DNA of 64,000 nt, taken from positions 1,544,001 to 1,608,000 of the forward strand of contig CP128835.1 of the NCBI GenBank assembly GCA_030388825.1. Direction: 5' to 3'. The notes under the pieces were generated by a model that worked only from the letters and a program-made list of their open reading frames with translations, had not been told where the DNA came from and made no database searches. Source of the DNA: Rossellomorea sp. AcN35-11 (lineage in GTDB: Bacteria; Bacillota; Bacilli; Bacillales; Bacillaceae_B). This document shows positions 42,722 through 52,814 of the stretch, piece after piece. The position numbers and the translations under genes were made by a program. Within the stretch, counting starts at the first letter, position 1, and the number at the start of each line of letters is the position of its first letter.

Positions 42722-42886
42722 TCACCCTATGCGTCTTTCCCTCTTATGCTTTTTAAACACATACACCAACTCTGACAGTGTAAGCTTCTTCAATCCTTCA
42801 TCACATGCTTGATAAACACCTGCTTCTACTAACCGACGAATGTACTGCTGCCTTTCTCTTTCAACGGCTTCACGTAAAAAGGGCAT
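42722..42886 (-). CDS. Small FbpA-like basic protein
   Basis: 54-residue frame: MPFLREAVERERQQYIRRLV, then EAGVYQACDEGLKKLTLSEL and a very basic end (VYVFKKHKRERRIG). The LREAVE...GVY...L.LTLSEL pattern matches the Fur-regulated basic protein A (FbpA) family; FbpA helps the FsrA small RNA in the iron-sparing response of B. subtilis. SD AAAAGGAG lies 10 bases before ATG 42886. An ATG four bases further upstream stops after six codons. It lies between the trxB terminator and tnrA, on the opposite strand. No clear Fur box was found upstream, so control is uncertain. Confidence 0.7.
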   Translation of the reverse strand: MPFLREAVERERQQYIRRLVEAGVYQACDEGLKKLTLSELVYVFKKHKRERRIG

Positions 42887-42982
42887 TCATGTTCACTCCT
42901 TTTGAGTTCTTGTGAAAAGTGTAAAGGGAAGGGAGCTGAAAATCTTCTACTGTGTTAAGTTTTCTTCCAATTTAGAATTCTT

Positions 42983-43034
42983 TGTGAGGTTTTCTAACAT
43001 AATAGTCCAAATGATGAATGATGGCATGTATAAT
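42983..43034 (+). promoter_or_regulatory. TnrA/GlnR box and -10 of the tnrA promoter
   Basis: TGTGAGGTTTTCTAACA (42983-42999) fits TGTNAN7TNACA exactly. A perfect TATAAT lies at 43029-43034 with no -35 hexamer. The box centre is about 50 bp before the predicted start, the usual place for TnrA activation, pointing to autoactivation. Confidence 0.88.
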
Positions 43035-43068
43035 CAAGATATTCCCTGCTTAGGAGGATGAGGCTACC

Positions 43069-43383
43069 GTGGACAATGAACCTTCCTATAAGGATAAAAA
43101 AGTGATATCGATCGGTGTCGTGAGTGAATTGACCGGATTGACCGAAAGGAAGATCCGCTATTACGAAGAGAAGAATTTAATCTTCCCACAACGTTCCAAT
43201 CGCGGCTATCGGAAATACTCCTTCTCCGATGTAGAGCGATTAATGGATATCGCAGACCAGCGGGAAGAAGGGGTCACCACCAAAGAAATCAAACATGAGC
43301 TTTCCAGGAAAGAGAGAAAAGAAGCGAAGCAAAAAATGATAAGAGGTCAACTGAATGCACAATTTGGGATTCAGAAGAAATAG
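43069..43383 (+). CDS. tnrA: Nitrogen regulator TnrA (MerR family)
   Basis: 104 residues. MerR-type HTH (about 12-80) with [42 protein letters not shown] and [15 protein letters not shown], very close to B. subtilis TnrA. The C-terminal tail ([13 protein letters not shown]) is the segment that feedback-inhibited glutamine synthetase binds to silence TnrA. GlnR differs in its tail and sits next to glnA, which is absent here. GTG start with SD TAGGAGG. Confidence 0.93.
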   Translation: MDNEPSYKDKKVISIGVVSELTGLTERKIRYYEEKNLIFPQRSNRGYRKYSFSDVERLMDIADQREEGVTTKEIKHELSRKERKEAKQKMIRGQLNAQFGIQKK

Positions 43384-43506
43384 AGGAGGGGAGATCATTC
43401 AATCCGTTCAAAACTTCCAAAAATAAACAGGATTACAACCCTTATAAAAGGGAAAAAAGCCTACTATGAAAGACATCACAGTTTATTTCGGAAGGTTGGA
43501 TCAAGA

Positions 43507-44223
43507 ATGACAGTACGGAAAATGGTGCCCATCGTCGCCCTTTTTGCCCTCATCCCCCTTGTGTATTTCTATTTTTTTGCCGATGAAACACAATCCCAGT
43601 CAAAAAAGCGTGTGATTGCTTTAGGGGATTCCCTGACCTATGGATATGGTGATAAAAAGGAATCCGGCTATATCGGACGTTTGGAAGAAAGAGTAAATAA
43701 AAAGCATACCAAGATCTCCTATACGTTTCAAAACCTCGGTGTACCGGGACAGCAGTCGGATGAGCTGTTGAGACAGATTGTTAAACCGGAGGTAGCGGAA
43801 GACTTGAGTGAAGCGGACGTATATATCATAAATATCGGAACCAATGATTTAATTAAGAATAATGGCGGGGATCTTTTTCCTTTGCATCATGAGAAAATCA
43901 TGGAGGCCAAAAAGGATTATCTTGACCACTTGGATAAAATCCTGAATATCACCGGGACTGCAGGTGAAGAAGCCGATATCATCGTATTGGGTCTATACAA
44001 TCCCTACCCTGATAAAGACAGTGATAAAATAGAAGCATACGTGGATGACTGGAATGAATCGATCATGAAAGAAGCGGAGAAACACGAAAATGTGAAGGTT
44101 GTCTCAACGAATCCATTATTTAAAGGGAAGTCGAAAGAAGACTACTTCCACGATTCCCTTCATCCGAACAGCAGGGGATATGACTTGATTGCCGATAAGA
44201 TTTTGAAAACCTATGACTTTTAA
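43507..44223 (+). CDS. SGNH/GDSL-family lipase or esterase, membrane-anchored
   Basis: 238 residues. N-terminal signal anchor (VPIVALFALIPLVYFYFF, about 8-25). Block I ALGDSLTYGYG (Ser), block II Gly in NLGVPGQQSD, block III INIGTNDL (Asn) and block V DSLHPNSRGYD (Asp, His) are all present. It would act outside the membrane on an ester substrate, perhaps lipid or cell-wall acyl groups. SD GGAAGG is rather far upstream. No operon partner is evident. Confidence 0.88.
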   Translation: MTVRKMVPIVALFALIPLVYFYFFADETQSQSKKRVIALGDSLTYGYGDKKESGYIGRLEERVNKKHTKISYTFQNLGVPGQQSDELLRQIVKPEVAEDLSEADVYIINIGTNDLIKNNGGDLFPLHHEKIMEAKKDYLDHLDKILNITGTAGEEADIIVLGLYNPYPDKDSDKIEAYVDDWNESIMKEAEKHENVKVVSTNPLFKGKSKEDYFHDSLHPNSRGYDLIADKILKTYDF

Positions 44224-44423
44224 GATCATATTCTTAGACATGGAAGGAAAGACAGATGGATATGAAACATTTCAACAGTATCCAAGGAGTTTCGCATTTA
44301 GTATACAATTTATTAATCATTCCGTAATACCGTTTTAAATCTGTTGTAACACTAGTGAAACAATTTTCGGGTAATATAGAAAATAAGAAATTGACCCCCT
44401 TTTAAGTAATAAATCCCTTAGAC
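44224..44423. other. Intergenic region behind the GDSL gene; no supported gene
   Basis: About 200 nt between the GDSL stop and a strong terminator at 44424. A 23-codon frame with an SD (44256-44327) is present but matches nothing known to me. The region could be a long 3' UTR or hold a small RNA ended by that terminator. Confidence 0.4.
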
Positions 44424-44456
44424 GACACAGGACTCGCCTGTGTCTATTTTTTTTTG
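44424..44456 (+). terminator. Terminator about 200 nt behind the GDSL gene
   Basis: GACACAGG (44424-44431), loop ACTCG, CCTGTGTC (44437-44444), then TATTTTTTTTTGC. Confidence 0.9.
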
Positions 44457-44668
44457 CTTTTTTTCCTGTTATAGTCATCGGTGGGTTTCTGTACCTGTTA
44501 TGTACATCTTCTCATTCGGGCTGAACATCTTTCGATATTAATCGACAATTTCAAAGAGCAAGCCCAGACATTGTAGCTTGTGTACAATCATAGTATAATA
44601 TAAGGAAACAGAATGACTGAAAGTGGGATGAATGATTCCCCCTGATCATCAAGATTGAGGTGAAGGAA

Positions 44669-45127
44669 GTGCAACGTGTCACAAATTGTTTATACCTGGA
44701 TGGAGACAAGGTGCTCCTTCTCCAAAAGCCGCGAAGGAATTGGTGGGTCGCTCCAGGAGGGAAAATGGAATCAGGCGAATCAATCCGGGATGCTGTCATT
44801 CGCGAGTATCGCGAGGAAACGGGGATTTATTTAAAGAATCCCGATCTAAAAGGCGTCTTTACGTTCATCATCAAAGATGGAGATAAAATTGTATCGGAGT
44901 GGATGATGTTCTCCTTCTTCGCAACCGAAGCGGATGGTGTCAATCTTCAGGAATCGGAAGAAGGAAAGATTAAATGGCATCCGATCGAGGCCATCAAGGA
45001 CCTTCCAATGGCTGAGGGGGATTACCATATTCTGGACTACCTTCTGCACGGAAAGAATACGATTTATGGGACGTTTACCTACACTCCTGACTTTTCGTTA
45101 TTATCTTATCGATTAGATCCAAGTTAA
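44669..45127 (+). CDS. yvcI: NUDIX hydrolase YvcI
   Basis: 152 residues. The Nudix box [20 protein letters not shown] with ETG fits GX5EX7REUXEEXGU. N-terminus [10 protein letters not shown] and [12 protein letters not shown] are as in B. subtilis YvcI, reported to have RNA pyrophosphohydrolase-like/nucleotide activity; the substrate here is not certain. GTG 44669 is preferred over GTG 44660, which overlaps the SD (AGGTGA). It precedes rapZ-glmR-whiA-crh as in B. subtilis. Confidence 0.9.
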   Translation: MQRVTNCLYLDGDKVLLLQKPRRNWWVAPGGKMESGESIRDAVIREYREETGIYLKNPDLKGVFTFIIKDGDKIVSEWMMFSFFATEADGVNLQESEEGKIKWHPIEAIKDLPMAEGDYHILDYLLHGKNTIYGTFTYTPDFSLLSYRLDPS

Positions 45128-45168
45128 CCAACTTTCAAATAGAACATTACGATAAATGGGGGAAGAGT

Positions 45169-46062
45169 ATGAGTACAGGTTCTACAAACGATGTTCAATT
45201 AGTAATCATAACAGGGATGTCCGGAGCCGGTAAAACCGTGGCCATACAGAGCTTCGAGGATTTAGGGTTCTTCTGCGTGGACAATCTGCCGCCGACTCTT
45301 CTGCCTAAATTTTTGGAACTGATGAAAGAGTCCGGTAATAAAATGAATAAGGTAGCCCTTGTCATGGACCTCAGGGGAAGGGAATTCTTCGATCATCTGT
45401 TTAAAGCACTGGATGACCTGGCGGAAACCTCCTGGGTTACGCCGCAGGTATTATACCTTGATGCAGATGATTCTTCCCTTGTGAGAAGATACAAGGAAAC
45501 GCGCCGCTCCCATCCCCTTGCTCCTTCAGGCTTACCCCTTGAAGGAATTCGTCAGGAGAGAGAGCTCCTTGAAGAGTTAAAAGGACGTGCGCAGTTGATT
45601 TATACAACTTCCACCATGAAGCCAAGAGAGCTTCGTGAAAAAATTCTAACGGAATTCTCGGTGAATAAGAAAACGATTTTCACGGTGAATGTCGTATCTT
45701 TCGGTTTCAAGCACGGTCTCCCAATCGATGCTGATTTAGTGTTTGATGTGAGATTCCTGCCGAACCCTCACTACATCGATCACATGCGTCCTAAAACGGG
45801 ATTGGACGAAGAAGTGTCCACGTATGTATTGAAATGGAATGAAACGAATAAATTCATCGAGAAAGTGACCGATCTCCTGTCGTTCATGCTTCCTCAATAC
45901 AAACGGGAAGGGAAGAGCCAGCTTGTGGTGGCGATAGGATGCACAGGCGGACAGCATCGATCGGTTGCTTTGGCTGAGTATCTTGGCCATCATTTCGAAG
46001 CAGATTATCATACAAAAATTTCTCATCGGGATATTCAGAAGAGAAAGGGTCTAACAACATGA
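45169..46062 (+). CDS. rapZ: RNase adapter protein RapZ (YvcJ)
   Basis: 297-residue nucleotide-binding protein. Walker A GMSGAGKT (about 16-23), [38 protein letters not shown] and the C-terminal [17 protein letters not shown]. In B. subtilis YvcJ is a GTPase that affects competence; in E. coli RapZ senses glucosamine-6-phosphate. It overlaps glmR by four bases. Confidence 0.95.
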   Translation: MSTGSTNDVQLVIITGMSGAGKTVAIQSFEDLGFFCVDNLPPTLLPKFLELMKESGNKMNKVALVMDLRGREFFDHLFKALDDLAETSWVTPQVLYLDADDSSLVRRYKETRRSHPLAPSGLPLEGIRQERELLEELKGRAQLIYTTSTMKPRELREKILTEFSVNKKTIFTVNVVSFGFKHGLPIDADLVFDVRFLPNPHYIDHMRPKTGLDEEVSTYVLKWNETNKFIEKVTDLLSFMLPQYKREGKSQLVVAIGCTGGQHRSVALAEYLGHHFEADYHTKISHRDIQKRKGLTT

Positions 46063-47024
46063 CACATACACCCAAGGTCGTCGTGATCGGAGGAGGCACG
46101 GGTTTGTCCGTCCTTCTTCGCGGGTTAAAACGGCACCCTATCGATATATCGGCCATTGTCACCGTCGCTGATGACGGGGGCAGCTCCGGCCGACTGCGTG
46201 ACAGCCTGGATATACCACCCCCAAGGGATATACGGAATGTCCTTGCTGCCCTTTCAGAAGTGGAGCCACTGGTTGAACAAATGTTTCAACATCGTTTTGA
46301 AACAACAAATGAACTGTCTGGTCATGCATTAGGAAATTTGATCATTGCTGCCCTGGCTTCCATCACGGGTGATTTCGTGCATGCCATCCAGGAAATGAGC
46401 AGAGTGTTGAACGTAAAAGGGAAGGTCCTTCCTTCGGCGAATCAAAGTGTCGTCTTGAAGGCGGAGATGGAGGACGGGACGGTCGTCACGGGTGAGTCGG
46501 CCATACCTAAAGCCGGCAAGACGATCAAACGTGTCTTCCTGAAGCCCGACAGCATCAAGCCCCTTGGTGAAACGCTTCGTGCCATCAAGGAAGCCGACTT
46601 GATTGTGATGGGGCCTGGAAGCTTATATACAAGCATCCTGCCAAATCTTCTTGTTCCCGGGATCGGAGAAGCAGTATGCAGGGCGAAAGCGAAGAAAATG
46701 TATATCTGCAATATCATGACCCAGGCAGGAGAAACCCTGAATTATTCAGCAAGCGACCATGTAAAGGCATTATTTGATCACTTGGAAACACCGAGCATCG
46801 ATTATATCTTAGTCAACAAAAAGCAGGTACCCGAAGAAGTGCAGGCAAGATATAATGAAGAACAAGCAAGTCCCGTTCACTTTGATGTGGAACGATTAAA
46901 GTCCATGGGCATGGAAGTGATCGCCGAAGAGATCCTCTCGTATGACAACAACTTGGTCCGTCATAACACGGAGAAGGTCGCTGATATTATTTATTCTTAT
47001 CTTAAGAAATCAACCGAAGCATAA
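46059..47024 (+). CDS. glmR: Gluconeogenesis factor GlmR (YvcK)
   Basis: 321 residues of the CofD/YvcK family. [19 protein letters not shown] at the N-terminus, [28 protein letters not shown] and [16 protein letters not shown]. It binds UDP-GlcNAc and directs carbon to peptidoglycan precursors, mainly under gluconeogenic growth; c-di-AMP binding has been reported in relatives. Coupled to rapZ by overlap. Confidence 0.95.
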   Translation: MTHTPKVVVIGGGTGLSVLLRGLKRHPIDISAIVTVADDGGSSGRLRDSLDIPPPRDIRNVLAALSEVEPLVEQMFQHRFETTNELSGHALGNLIIAALASITGDFVHAIQEMSRVLNVKGKVLPSANQSVVLKAEMEDGTVVTGESAIPKAGKTIKRVFLKPDSIKPLGETLRAIKEADLIVMGPGSLYTSILPNLLVPGIGEAVCRAKAKKMYICNIMTQAGETLNYSASDHVKALFDHLETPSIDYILVNKKQVPEEVQARYNEEQASPVHFDVERLKSMGMEVIAEEILSYDNNLVRHNTEKVADIIYSYLKKSTEA

Positions 47025-47084
47025 TACAATAGAAAAATTTCTTTTGTATAAGGTTGTGCAAGCGTTTGCTAGGAGGTGATGGGG

Positions 47085-48029
47085 ATGTCGTTTGCGTCTG
47101 AAACAAAAAAAGAGTTAACCAATATTGAAGTCAAGGATTGCTGTGCCAATGCAGAATTATCCGCATTGATCCGAATGAATGGTTCATTGTCATTCTCGAA
47201 TCAAAAGCTCGTCGTCAATATCCAAACCGAAAACGCCGCCATTGCCAGAAGAATCTATACATTGATCAAAAAGGGGTACGACACCCCTGTAGAGCTTCTG
47301 GTACGGAAGAAAATGCGTTTGAAGAAAAACAATGTCTACATTGTAAGAATTAAAGAAGATACAAAAATGATTCTTGAAGATTTGAAAATTCTCGGTGAAC
47401 AGTTCACCTTTATCCATAATATATCCGAAGACCTGATCAAGAAAAAGTGCTGCAGGCGCTCATATTTAAGAGGTGCGTTCCTGGCAGGTGGTTCTGTCAA
47501 CAATCCGGAAACATCATCCTATCATTTAGAAGTTTTTTCACTTTATTCTGAACACAACGAAGCGTTGTCAGAATTGATGAATACCTTCGGCCTGAATAGT
47601 AAGACCCTTGAACGGAAAAAAGGATTCATTACGTATTTGAAGGAAGCGGAGAAGATTACGGAATTCTTGAATATCATCGGGGCGCACAATGCCCTGCTCC
47701 GATTTGAGGATGTCAGGATTGTAAGGGATATGAGAAATTCCGTTAACCGGCTGGTGAATTGCGAGACAGCTAACTTGAATAAGACGATCGGCGCTGCTTT
47801 AAGACAGGTCGAAAACATTAAGTTTATTGAAAAACATGTAGGGTTACAGGTTTTACCCGATAAATTAAGAGAGATAGCTGAACTGCGAGTGAATTATCAA
47901 GATGTTACATTGAAAGAACTGGGGGAGATGGTGTCAGGCGGAACCATCAGTAAATCTGGCATTAATCACCGCCTGCGGAAAATTGATCAGCTTGCAGAGA
48001 AACTAAGAGCGGGTGAGAAGATCCAATAA
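47085..48029 (+). CDS. whiA: DNA-binding protein WhiA
   Basis: 314 residues. N-terminal LAGLIDADG-homing-endonuclease-like domain ([24 protein letters not shown]) and C-terminal HTH ([27 protein letters not shown]). In Bacillus it supports cell division and chromosome segregation. ATG 47085 gives [13 protein letters not shown], with SD AGGAGGTG six bases upstream; the GTG at 47076 lies in the SD. crh follows closely. Confidence 0.96.
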   Translation: MSFASETKKELTNIEVKDCCANAELSALIRMNGSLSFSNQKLVVNIQTENAAIARRIYTLIKKGYDTPVELLVRKKMRLKKNNVYIVRIKEDTKMILEDLKILGEQFTFIHNISEDLIKKKCCRRSYLRGAFLAGGSVNNPETSSYHLEVFSLYSEHNEALSELMNTFGLNSKTLERKKGFITYLKEAEKITEFLNIIGAHNALLRFEDVRIVRDMRNSVNRLVNCETANLNKTIGAALRQVENIKFIEKHVGLQVLPDKLREIAELRVNYQDVTLKELGEMVSGGTISKSGINHRLRKIDQLAEKLRAGEKIQ

Positions 48030-48054
48030 CAAGGGCAAAGGGGAGAGAATGATC

Positions 48055-48312
48055 ATGGTGGAAAAACAAGTAGAAGTGAAATTAAAGACAGGTCTCCAAG
48101 CAAGGCCGGCGGCATTATTCGTTCAGGAGGCAAACAGATTCTCATCTGAAATATTCTTAGAAAAGGATGGGAAGAAAGTCAATGCGAAAAGCATCATGGG
48201 CTTGATGAGTTTAGCCATATCCACAGGCTCCGCCATCACATTGGTGGCAAACGGCAGTGACGAAGAAGAGGCCCTCGTTGCCCTTGAAGGATTCGTTCAA
48301 AGAGAAGCTTAA
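48055..48312 (+). CDS. crh: Catabolite repression HPr-like protein Crh
   Basis: 85 residues, same as B. subtilis Crh. Gln15 replaces the catalytic His15 of HPr (TGLQARPAA), so it cannot take part in PTS phosphotransfer, while Ser46 (NAKSIMG) is kept for HprK. P-Ser-Crh acts as a corepressor of CcpA. ATG 48055 has SD AAAGGGGAG; upstream starts at 48013 and 48049 are unlikely. Ends at a terminator. Confidence 0.96.
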   Translation: MVEKQVEVKLKTGLQARPAALFVQEANRFSSEIFLEKDGKKVNAKSIMGLMSLAISTGSAITLVANGSDEEEALVALEGFVQREA

Positions 48313-48333
48313 GATCAACCTCATATAGATGGA

Positions 48334-48369
48334 AAGCTGATGACCGTGAGGAGTCATCAGCTTTTTTTA
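48334..48369 (+). terminator. Terminator behind crh
   Basis: AGCTGATGAC (48335-48344), loop CGTGAGGA, GTCATCAGCT (48353-48362), then T7. Confidence 0.93.
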
Positions 48370-48692
48370 TTTTCAAGATACTTCAACCAGTCTGTGCTGA
48401 AGTATGAGAAGGGACGCCCCGTGCCAGTTCAGGGGGCTCTGTAACCCCCTTCTCCACTGAAATTCCCACCTGTTTGAATGAGGACGGAACCTTTCTGCAA
48501 CCCTTTGGTTCTTTAGTTCCTTATTCTATTTGTCCAACATTAACATTGGATATCACACGTCTTTTTTGTTACATTGTACTTTTCAGGAAATGTAAAAAGA
48601 CTAGCAAAAAAGACACATACTATTTTCATCGCTCCCCTATTAAACTGTAAATGACGGGAGTATAATGGAATGAGTTTGAGAGAAGATACATA
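48370..48692. other. Intergenic region upstream of the signalling/polysaccharide operon
   Basis: No gene seen. An inverted repeat GAGAAGGG (48406-48413) / CCCTTCTC (48447-48454) with an inner GGGGG/CCCCC stem lies near the left end. A TATAAT at 48661-48666 may be the -10 of the operon promoter, but its -35 region is poor, which may mean activator control. Confidence 0.45.
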
Positions 48693-48719
48693 GCCAGATC
48701 CTCTTTGGGAAGAGGCTGG
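48693..48719 (+). other. Leader hairpin before the Hpt-REC-GGDEF-REC gene
   Basis: CCAGATCCTCTT, loop TGGG, AAGAGGCTGG: a stem of about 10 bp with an AT bulge, about 35 nt before the start codon and downstream of the putative -10. No T run follows, so it is a leader structure rather than a terminator. Confidence 0.5.
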
Positions 48720-48754
48720 ATTTAGAAGTTTACGATAAAGGAAGACGATGCATA

Positions 48755-50356
48755 ATGGAAAAATACACAAAGTATTTCTTTGATAATTTTCGAACGAAAT
48801 TACAAGAGTGGGAAGCAGCTGCTGTCATTCCACATGAAGAGGTATACAGGTTCATCCATTCCATGGCGGGAACCGCTTCGGTACTTGGCTTACATGAAAT
48901 CGGGGACCGGGCCCGTGAATTGATGGATCAACAACAGGAAAGGGACGATCGGACTTGGACGATCTCAGAAATAAAAGATGAACTATTTGATATTATCCAA
49001 TCCTGTTATCAATATGAAGACGTATCGACTGAGATGTTTCCCGGAAAGCAAAGAAGAAACGGGGAAGAACCTGTCGTGTTGATCATTGATGACGATACCT
49101 CCTTTCTGATGTACATGAAGGAGGAGTTGGAGAAGATCGGCTGGTATGTGGTCCCCATTGCCAATCCCCAAAAGGCGATTATGTCGTATTACGATGTTAG
49201 GCCCGATTGTGCCATAATCGATATCCATATGGAAGGGACCAATGGCTTCGAAGTCCTTGAATTTTTCAAGAAGAAACTCAAGCAGCAGTTCATCCCTACC
49301 ATCATGGTGAGTGCGGAAGACAGTAAAGAAGTCAGGATGAAAAGCTACCAGATGGGGGCGGATGATTTTATCGGCAAGCCCTTCGAAGTGGACGAGTTCA
49401 TCGTACGTGTAGAGAGACAGATGGAGAGAAAGAGGCAAATAGAAGAGCTTGTATTAATCGATGAATTGACACTGGTGTATAATCGAAAATATTTAAGCCA
49501 AGCATATGCCCAGGTGAAAAGTGGCTGGTCACGCATGGAAGATTCATATTGTGTGGCGGTCATTGATATTGATCATTTCAAACAAGTGAACGACAAATAC
49601 GGACACCTGACGGGTGACAGGGTGCTGAAGCAATTTGCTGCCTACTTAAAATCAGAAACGAGAATGCAGGACATCGTCTTTCGGTTCGGAGGAGAAGAAT
49701 TTGTCATTCTTCTCCCTAATACGTCTATAAAGAAATCGTTTGCACTGGTCGATGAAATCCGTGAGGGATTCAGCCGATATGTGTTCGGGACGGACCCTGC
49801 CTTTTCCTGTACCTTTTCTGCAGGTGTGGCGGAAATTGCTGATCCCACAAAGCCGTTTGAGACATGGCTTAAACTTGCTGACAATGCCCTATATGAGGCG
49901 AAAAGCAACGGCAGGAATCTTGTGAAAATGGATGGCAATGCAAGTGAACACGCACCTCATAAATGGATGAAGATCGGGATTGTAGATGATGATCCGATCA
50001 TCCGGACAGTCATGAAGGATATCGTGTCAAAGCTGCCATCTGAGCAGCATACTCAGTACGATATACAAACCTTTAAGGATGGGGCGGACTTTATCGGATC
50101 AGACTGGCATGAAGGAAGTCCCTGCCTTGTCATATTGGATGGGGTGATGCCGAAGATGGACGGCCTGGAAGTGCTGGAGCAGCTCCGTAAGAGGAGAGAT
50201 ACAGACCGGTACAAAGTGTTGATGCTTACCTCCCGGAAGAGTGAACGGGACATTTCAAGGTCCCTTCAGCTCGGAGCGGATGATTATATGACGAAACCAT
50301 TTAAGCTACTAGAGCTAGAGGCCCGTATAGGCCAAATGCTAAAAAGGATGAGATAA
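48755..50356 (+). CDS. Hpt-REC-GGDEF-REC signalling protein
   Basis: 533-residue cytosolic protein. Hpt-like domain about 1-90 with phosphorylatable His35 (FIHSMAGTASVLG). REC1 about 106-225, phosphate acceptor Asp156, Lys208. GGDEF domain about 235-395 with full active site GGEEF (312-316) and FDIDHF-like IDIDHFKQVND, so it should make c-di-GMP. REC2 about 405-530 with Asp462 (LDGVMPKMDG) and Lys514. This order is unusual: it can both relay and receive phosphate and has an output that is an enzyme. First gene of a six-gene unit; the next starts four bases after its stop. Confidence 0.92.
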   Translation: MEKYTKYFFDNFRTKLQEWEAAAVIPHEEVYRFIHSMAGTASVLGLHEIGDRARELMDQQQERDDRTWTISEIKDELFDIIQSCYQYEDVSTEMFPGKQRRNGEEPVVLIIDDDTSFLMYMKEELEKIGWYVVPIANPQKAIMSYYDVRPDCAIIDIHMEGTNGFEVLEFFKKKLKQQFIPTIMVSAEDSKEVRMKSYQMGADDFIGKPFEVDEFIVRVERQMERKRQIEELVLIDELTLVYNRKYLSQAYAQVKSGWSRMEDSYCVAVIDIDHFKQVNDKYGHLTGDRVLKQFAAYLKSETRMQDIVFRFGGEEFVILLPNTSIKKSFALVDEIREGFSRYVFGTDPAFSCTFSAGVAEIADPTKPFETWLKLADNALYEAKSNGRNLVKMDGNASEHAPHKWMKIGIVDDDPIIRTVMKDIVSKLPSEQHTQYDIQTFKDGADFIGSDWHEGSPCLVILDGVMPKMDGLEVLEQLRKRRDTDRYKVLMLTSRKSERDISRSLQLGADDYMTKPFKLLELEARIGQMLKRMR

Positions 50357-50360
50357 ATAA

Positions 50361-51404
50361 GTGTATTCACAGGAGTTATTGAATTTTGCTGTCGTACTGG
50401 CAAGCCTTGTGTTGTTATTAACCGGACTTTGCCTTTATTTGATGATGAAAAAAACGATCGATAATAAGAAACGGGATAAGATTGAACAGTATAAAGAGGA
50501 ATATCAACTCCCACTCTTTCAATTTTTACAGGAAGGAGTCAAGGCTGAAAGGTTATATGACTCCTCCCCCTTGCAAATCAGGGCGTTAGTGGAGTTGCTT
50601 GCAGGCTTTTCCAAGATGTTCGCCTCCGAGGATATTCAGGAGCGTATACAAGGGTTTGCGGAGGACCACTTCCATGGATTCATTCATTCTCAGCTCAAGC
50701 ACAGAAGATGGAGTATAAGGATGAATGCCCTCTACTGGATACAGGATTTTCACATGAAGAGTATGAGAGGGACGCTTAAGGAGATTCACTCTTCCAAAAC
50801 GTTAAGTAAACCGGAAGAGATTCAGCTGTTAAAGATTGATGTGATGTTTGATGAGGGAGACCTCATTACACGTTTGACCGGGACGAAGCACGAGCTGACA
50901 GAGTTTGAATACAGTCTCTTGCTTCATTCCTTCAATGAAGAACAGTTTAGGACATTGGTTCACTCCTATGAAGAATTACCCGCAGTGGTGAAGTTTGCCC
51001 TCATCGAATCGATCGGGGTGAAAAACCGGATGGAGCATGCCCCGTTCCTGAAACGGCTATTGGGAGAAGGCTCCACTGAATTGAGGATACGGGCGTTGAA
51101 AGCGGTGGTAGGTATGGAGTTTTATCTTGATGTCGAGAGGCTCTCGATGCATCTCAAGGCGGAATCCTGGCAGGAAAGGCTCATGGCCATAAAAGCTTGT
51201 GAATACATCCGTACCCCGGAACTGACTCCTTACTTAAGGGAACTTATGAGTGATTCGTCCTTTTATGTTCGATCTCAAGCTGCTCAATCCTTGTTGCGCC
51301 TGAAGAATGGAGAAGAAGTGTTAAGGGAAATAGTGACCCATGGAGAAGATGAATACGCCAGGGACATGGCAGAACAGTGGCTGGAAAGGGGGGCGGTTTC
51401 ATGA
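50361..51404 (+). CDS. Membrane-anchored HEAT-repeat-like protein
   Basis: 347 residues. One N-terminal membrane segment (FAVVLASLVLLLTGLCLYLMM, about 8-28), then an all-helical cytosolic part with HEAT-type pairs near the C-terminus (LRIRALKAVVGM, WQERLMAIKACEYI, SFYVRSQAAQSLLRL). It is probably a scaffold for the glycosyltransferase encoded next. GTG start with a weak SD (AAGGATGAG), but only four bases behind the upstream stop, so coupling is likely. Its stop overlaps the glycosyltransferase start (ATGA). Confidence 0.8.
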   Translation: MYSQELLNFAVVLASLVLLLTGLCLYLMMKKTIDNKKRDKIEQYKEEYQLPLFQFLQEGVKAERLYDSSPLQIRALVELLAGFSKMFASEDIQERIQGFAEDHFHGFIHSQLKHRRWSIRMNALYWIQDFHMKSMRGTLKEIHSSKTLSKPEEIQLLKIDVMFDEGDLITRLTGTKHELTEFEYSLLLHSFNEEQFRTLVHSYEELPAVVKFALIESIGVKNRMEHAPFLKRLLGEGSTELRIRALKAVVGMEFYLDVERLSMHLKAESWQERLMAIKACEYIRTPELTPYLRELMSDSSFYVRSQAAQSLLRLKNGEEVLREIVTHGEDEYARDMAEQWLERGAVS

Positions 51405-52814
51405 ATCTAACAGCAGAATGGGGAACGATCCTCATGTCGATTGGATGGTTTGTCCTTATTTATATGATCCTTGTCATCTCGTTTTATACCATCTTACTTG
51501 TCATTTCCCTTTTTCAATTAAGGAAAACCTATGGACTCGATGACTGGGAGCCGTACGAGGAGCTCTTACATCTCCATCAGACCAAACCGGTTTCCATCCT
51601 GGTTCCCGCTTACAATGAATCTGTCGGCATCATGGCCACGGTGAGATCGTTGCTAAGCATCGAATACCCTGAATATGAAATCATCATCATCAACGACGGC
51701 TCTACGGATGACTCAATGGAAAAACTGATAGACACCTTTCAATTGGTGAAAATCAAATGGGTGATTCGTCAACAATTGAAGACAAAGCAGGTCAAAGGAG
51801 TCTATCAATCGAAAATATATAAAAATTTACTGGTAATTGACAAAGAGAACGGAGGCAAGGCCGATGCCTTGAATGCGGGCATCAATCTATCAAACTACCC
51901 ATATTTCTGCTCCATAGATGGAGACTCCGTATTGGAGCGAACGGCCTTCCTGAAAGTGATGAAACCGATCGTGGAATCTGATGGAGAGGTCATTGCCTCC
52001 GGGGGGAAGTATCAGAATCGCCAACGGATGTGAGATCGAAAGCGGGGAAATCGTGAAAGTGGGCCTCTCCCGTTCCCCTCTCGTGGTGATGCAGGTGATC
52101 GAGTATTTAAGGGCGTTCCTTATGGGGAGAATCGGCTTGAGCCGCCACAATCTTCTATTGATTGTGTCCGGTGCCTTCGGCGTGTTTTCCAAGCGCTGGG
52201 TCATCGATGCCGGTGGATACTCCCATACCGTTGGGGAAGATATGGAGCTTGTTGTCAGGCTGCACAGATATGTAAAGGAGCAAAAGGCGGATAAGAAAAT
52301 CGTCTATGTTCCTGATCCTGTAAGCTGGACGGAAGCACCGGAATCCTTGAAATATTTGCGTCGGCAAAGGAGCAGGTGGCATCGCGGCCTGTTTGAAAGC
52401 CTTTGGATCCATCGCCGTCTCCTGTTCAATCCAAAGTACGGTTCAATCGGGATGGTGTCCATGCCATATTTTCTGATCATTGAATTTTTCGGACCGGTAG
52501 TGGAATTGATGGGCTATATGACGATCATCCTATCCCTGTTTCTTGGCGGGGTTTACCTGGAATTTGCCATTCTATTATTCTTGCTTTCCATTCTATATGG
52601 TTCGGTTTTGTCCATGGCTGCCGTCCTATTGGAAGAGTGGTCCGTCAGAAAGTTTCCGAAAGTATCCGATATCGGAAGGCTATTCGTCTATTCTCTAACG
52701 GAGACGTTATGGTATCGTCCGTTAACTGTTTTATGGCGTTGTGAAGGAATACTCGACGTGATCCGTAAAAAAAGGGGCTGGGGAGAAATGGCGAGAAAAG
52801 GAGTATCAAAATGA
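51401..52814 (+). CDS. Family 2 glycosyltransferase, membrane-bound, interrupted by a frameshift
   Basis: About 470 residues when corrected. N-terminal membrane segment (about 8-35), GT-A domain with VSILVPAYNES, IIINDGSTDDS, ENGGKADALNAGI and SIDGDSVL (DxD), then GEDMELVVRLHR and QRSRWHRG (the Q/RxxRW motif of processive synthases), and three C-terminal membrane segments. It resembles cellulose-, hyaluronan- or PgaC-type synthases, which polymerise and export a glycan; the sugar is unknown. The frame breaks at six G (52001-52006); five restore IASGGSIRIANGCEIESG. It overlaps both neighbours. Confidence 0.88.

Noticed and set aside
44256..44327. 23-codon frame with a fair SD behind the GDSL gene
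   Set aside because: Too short to judge and without similarity; kept only as a possibility in the intergenic entry.
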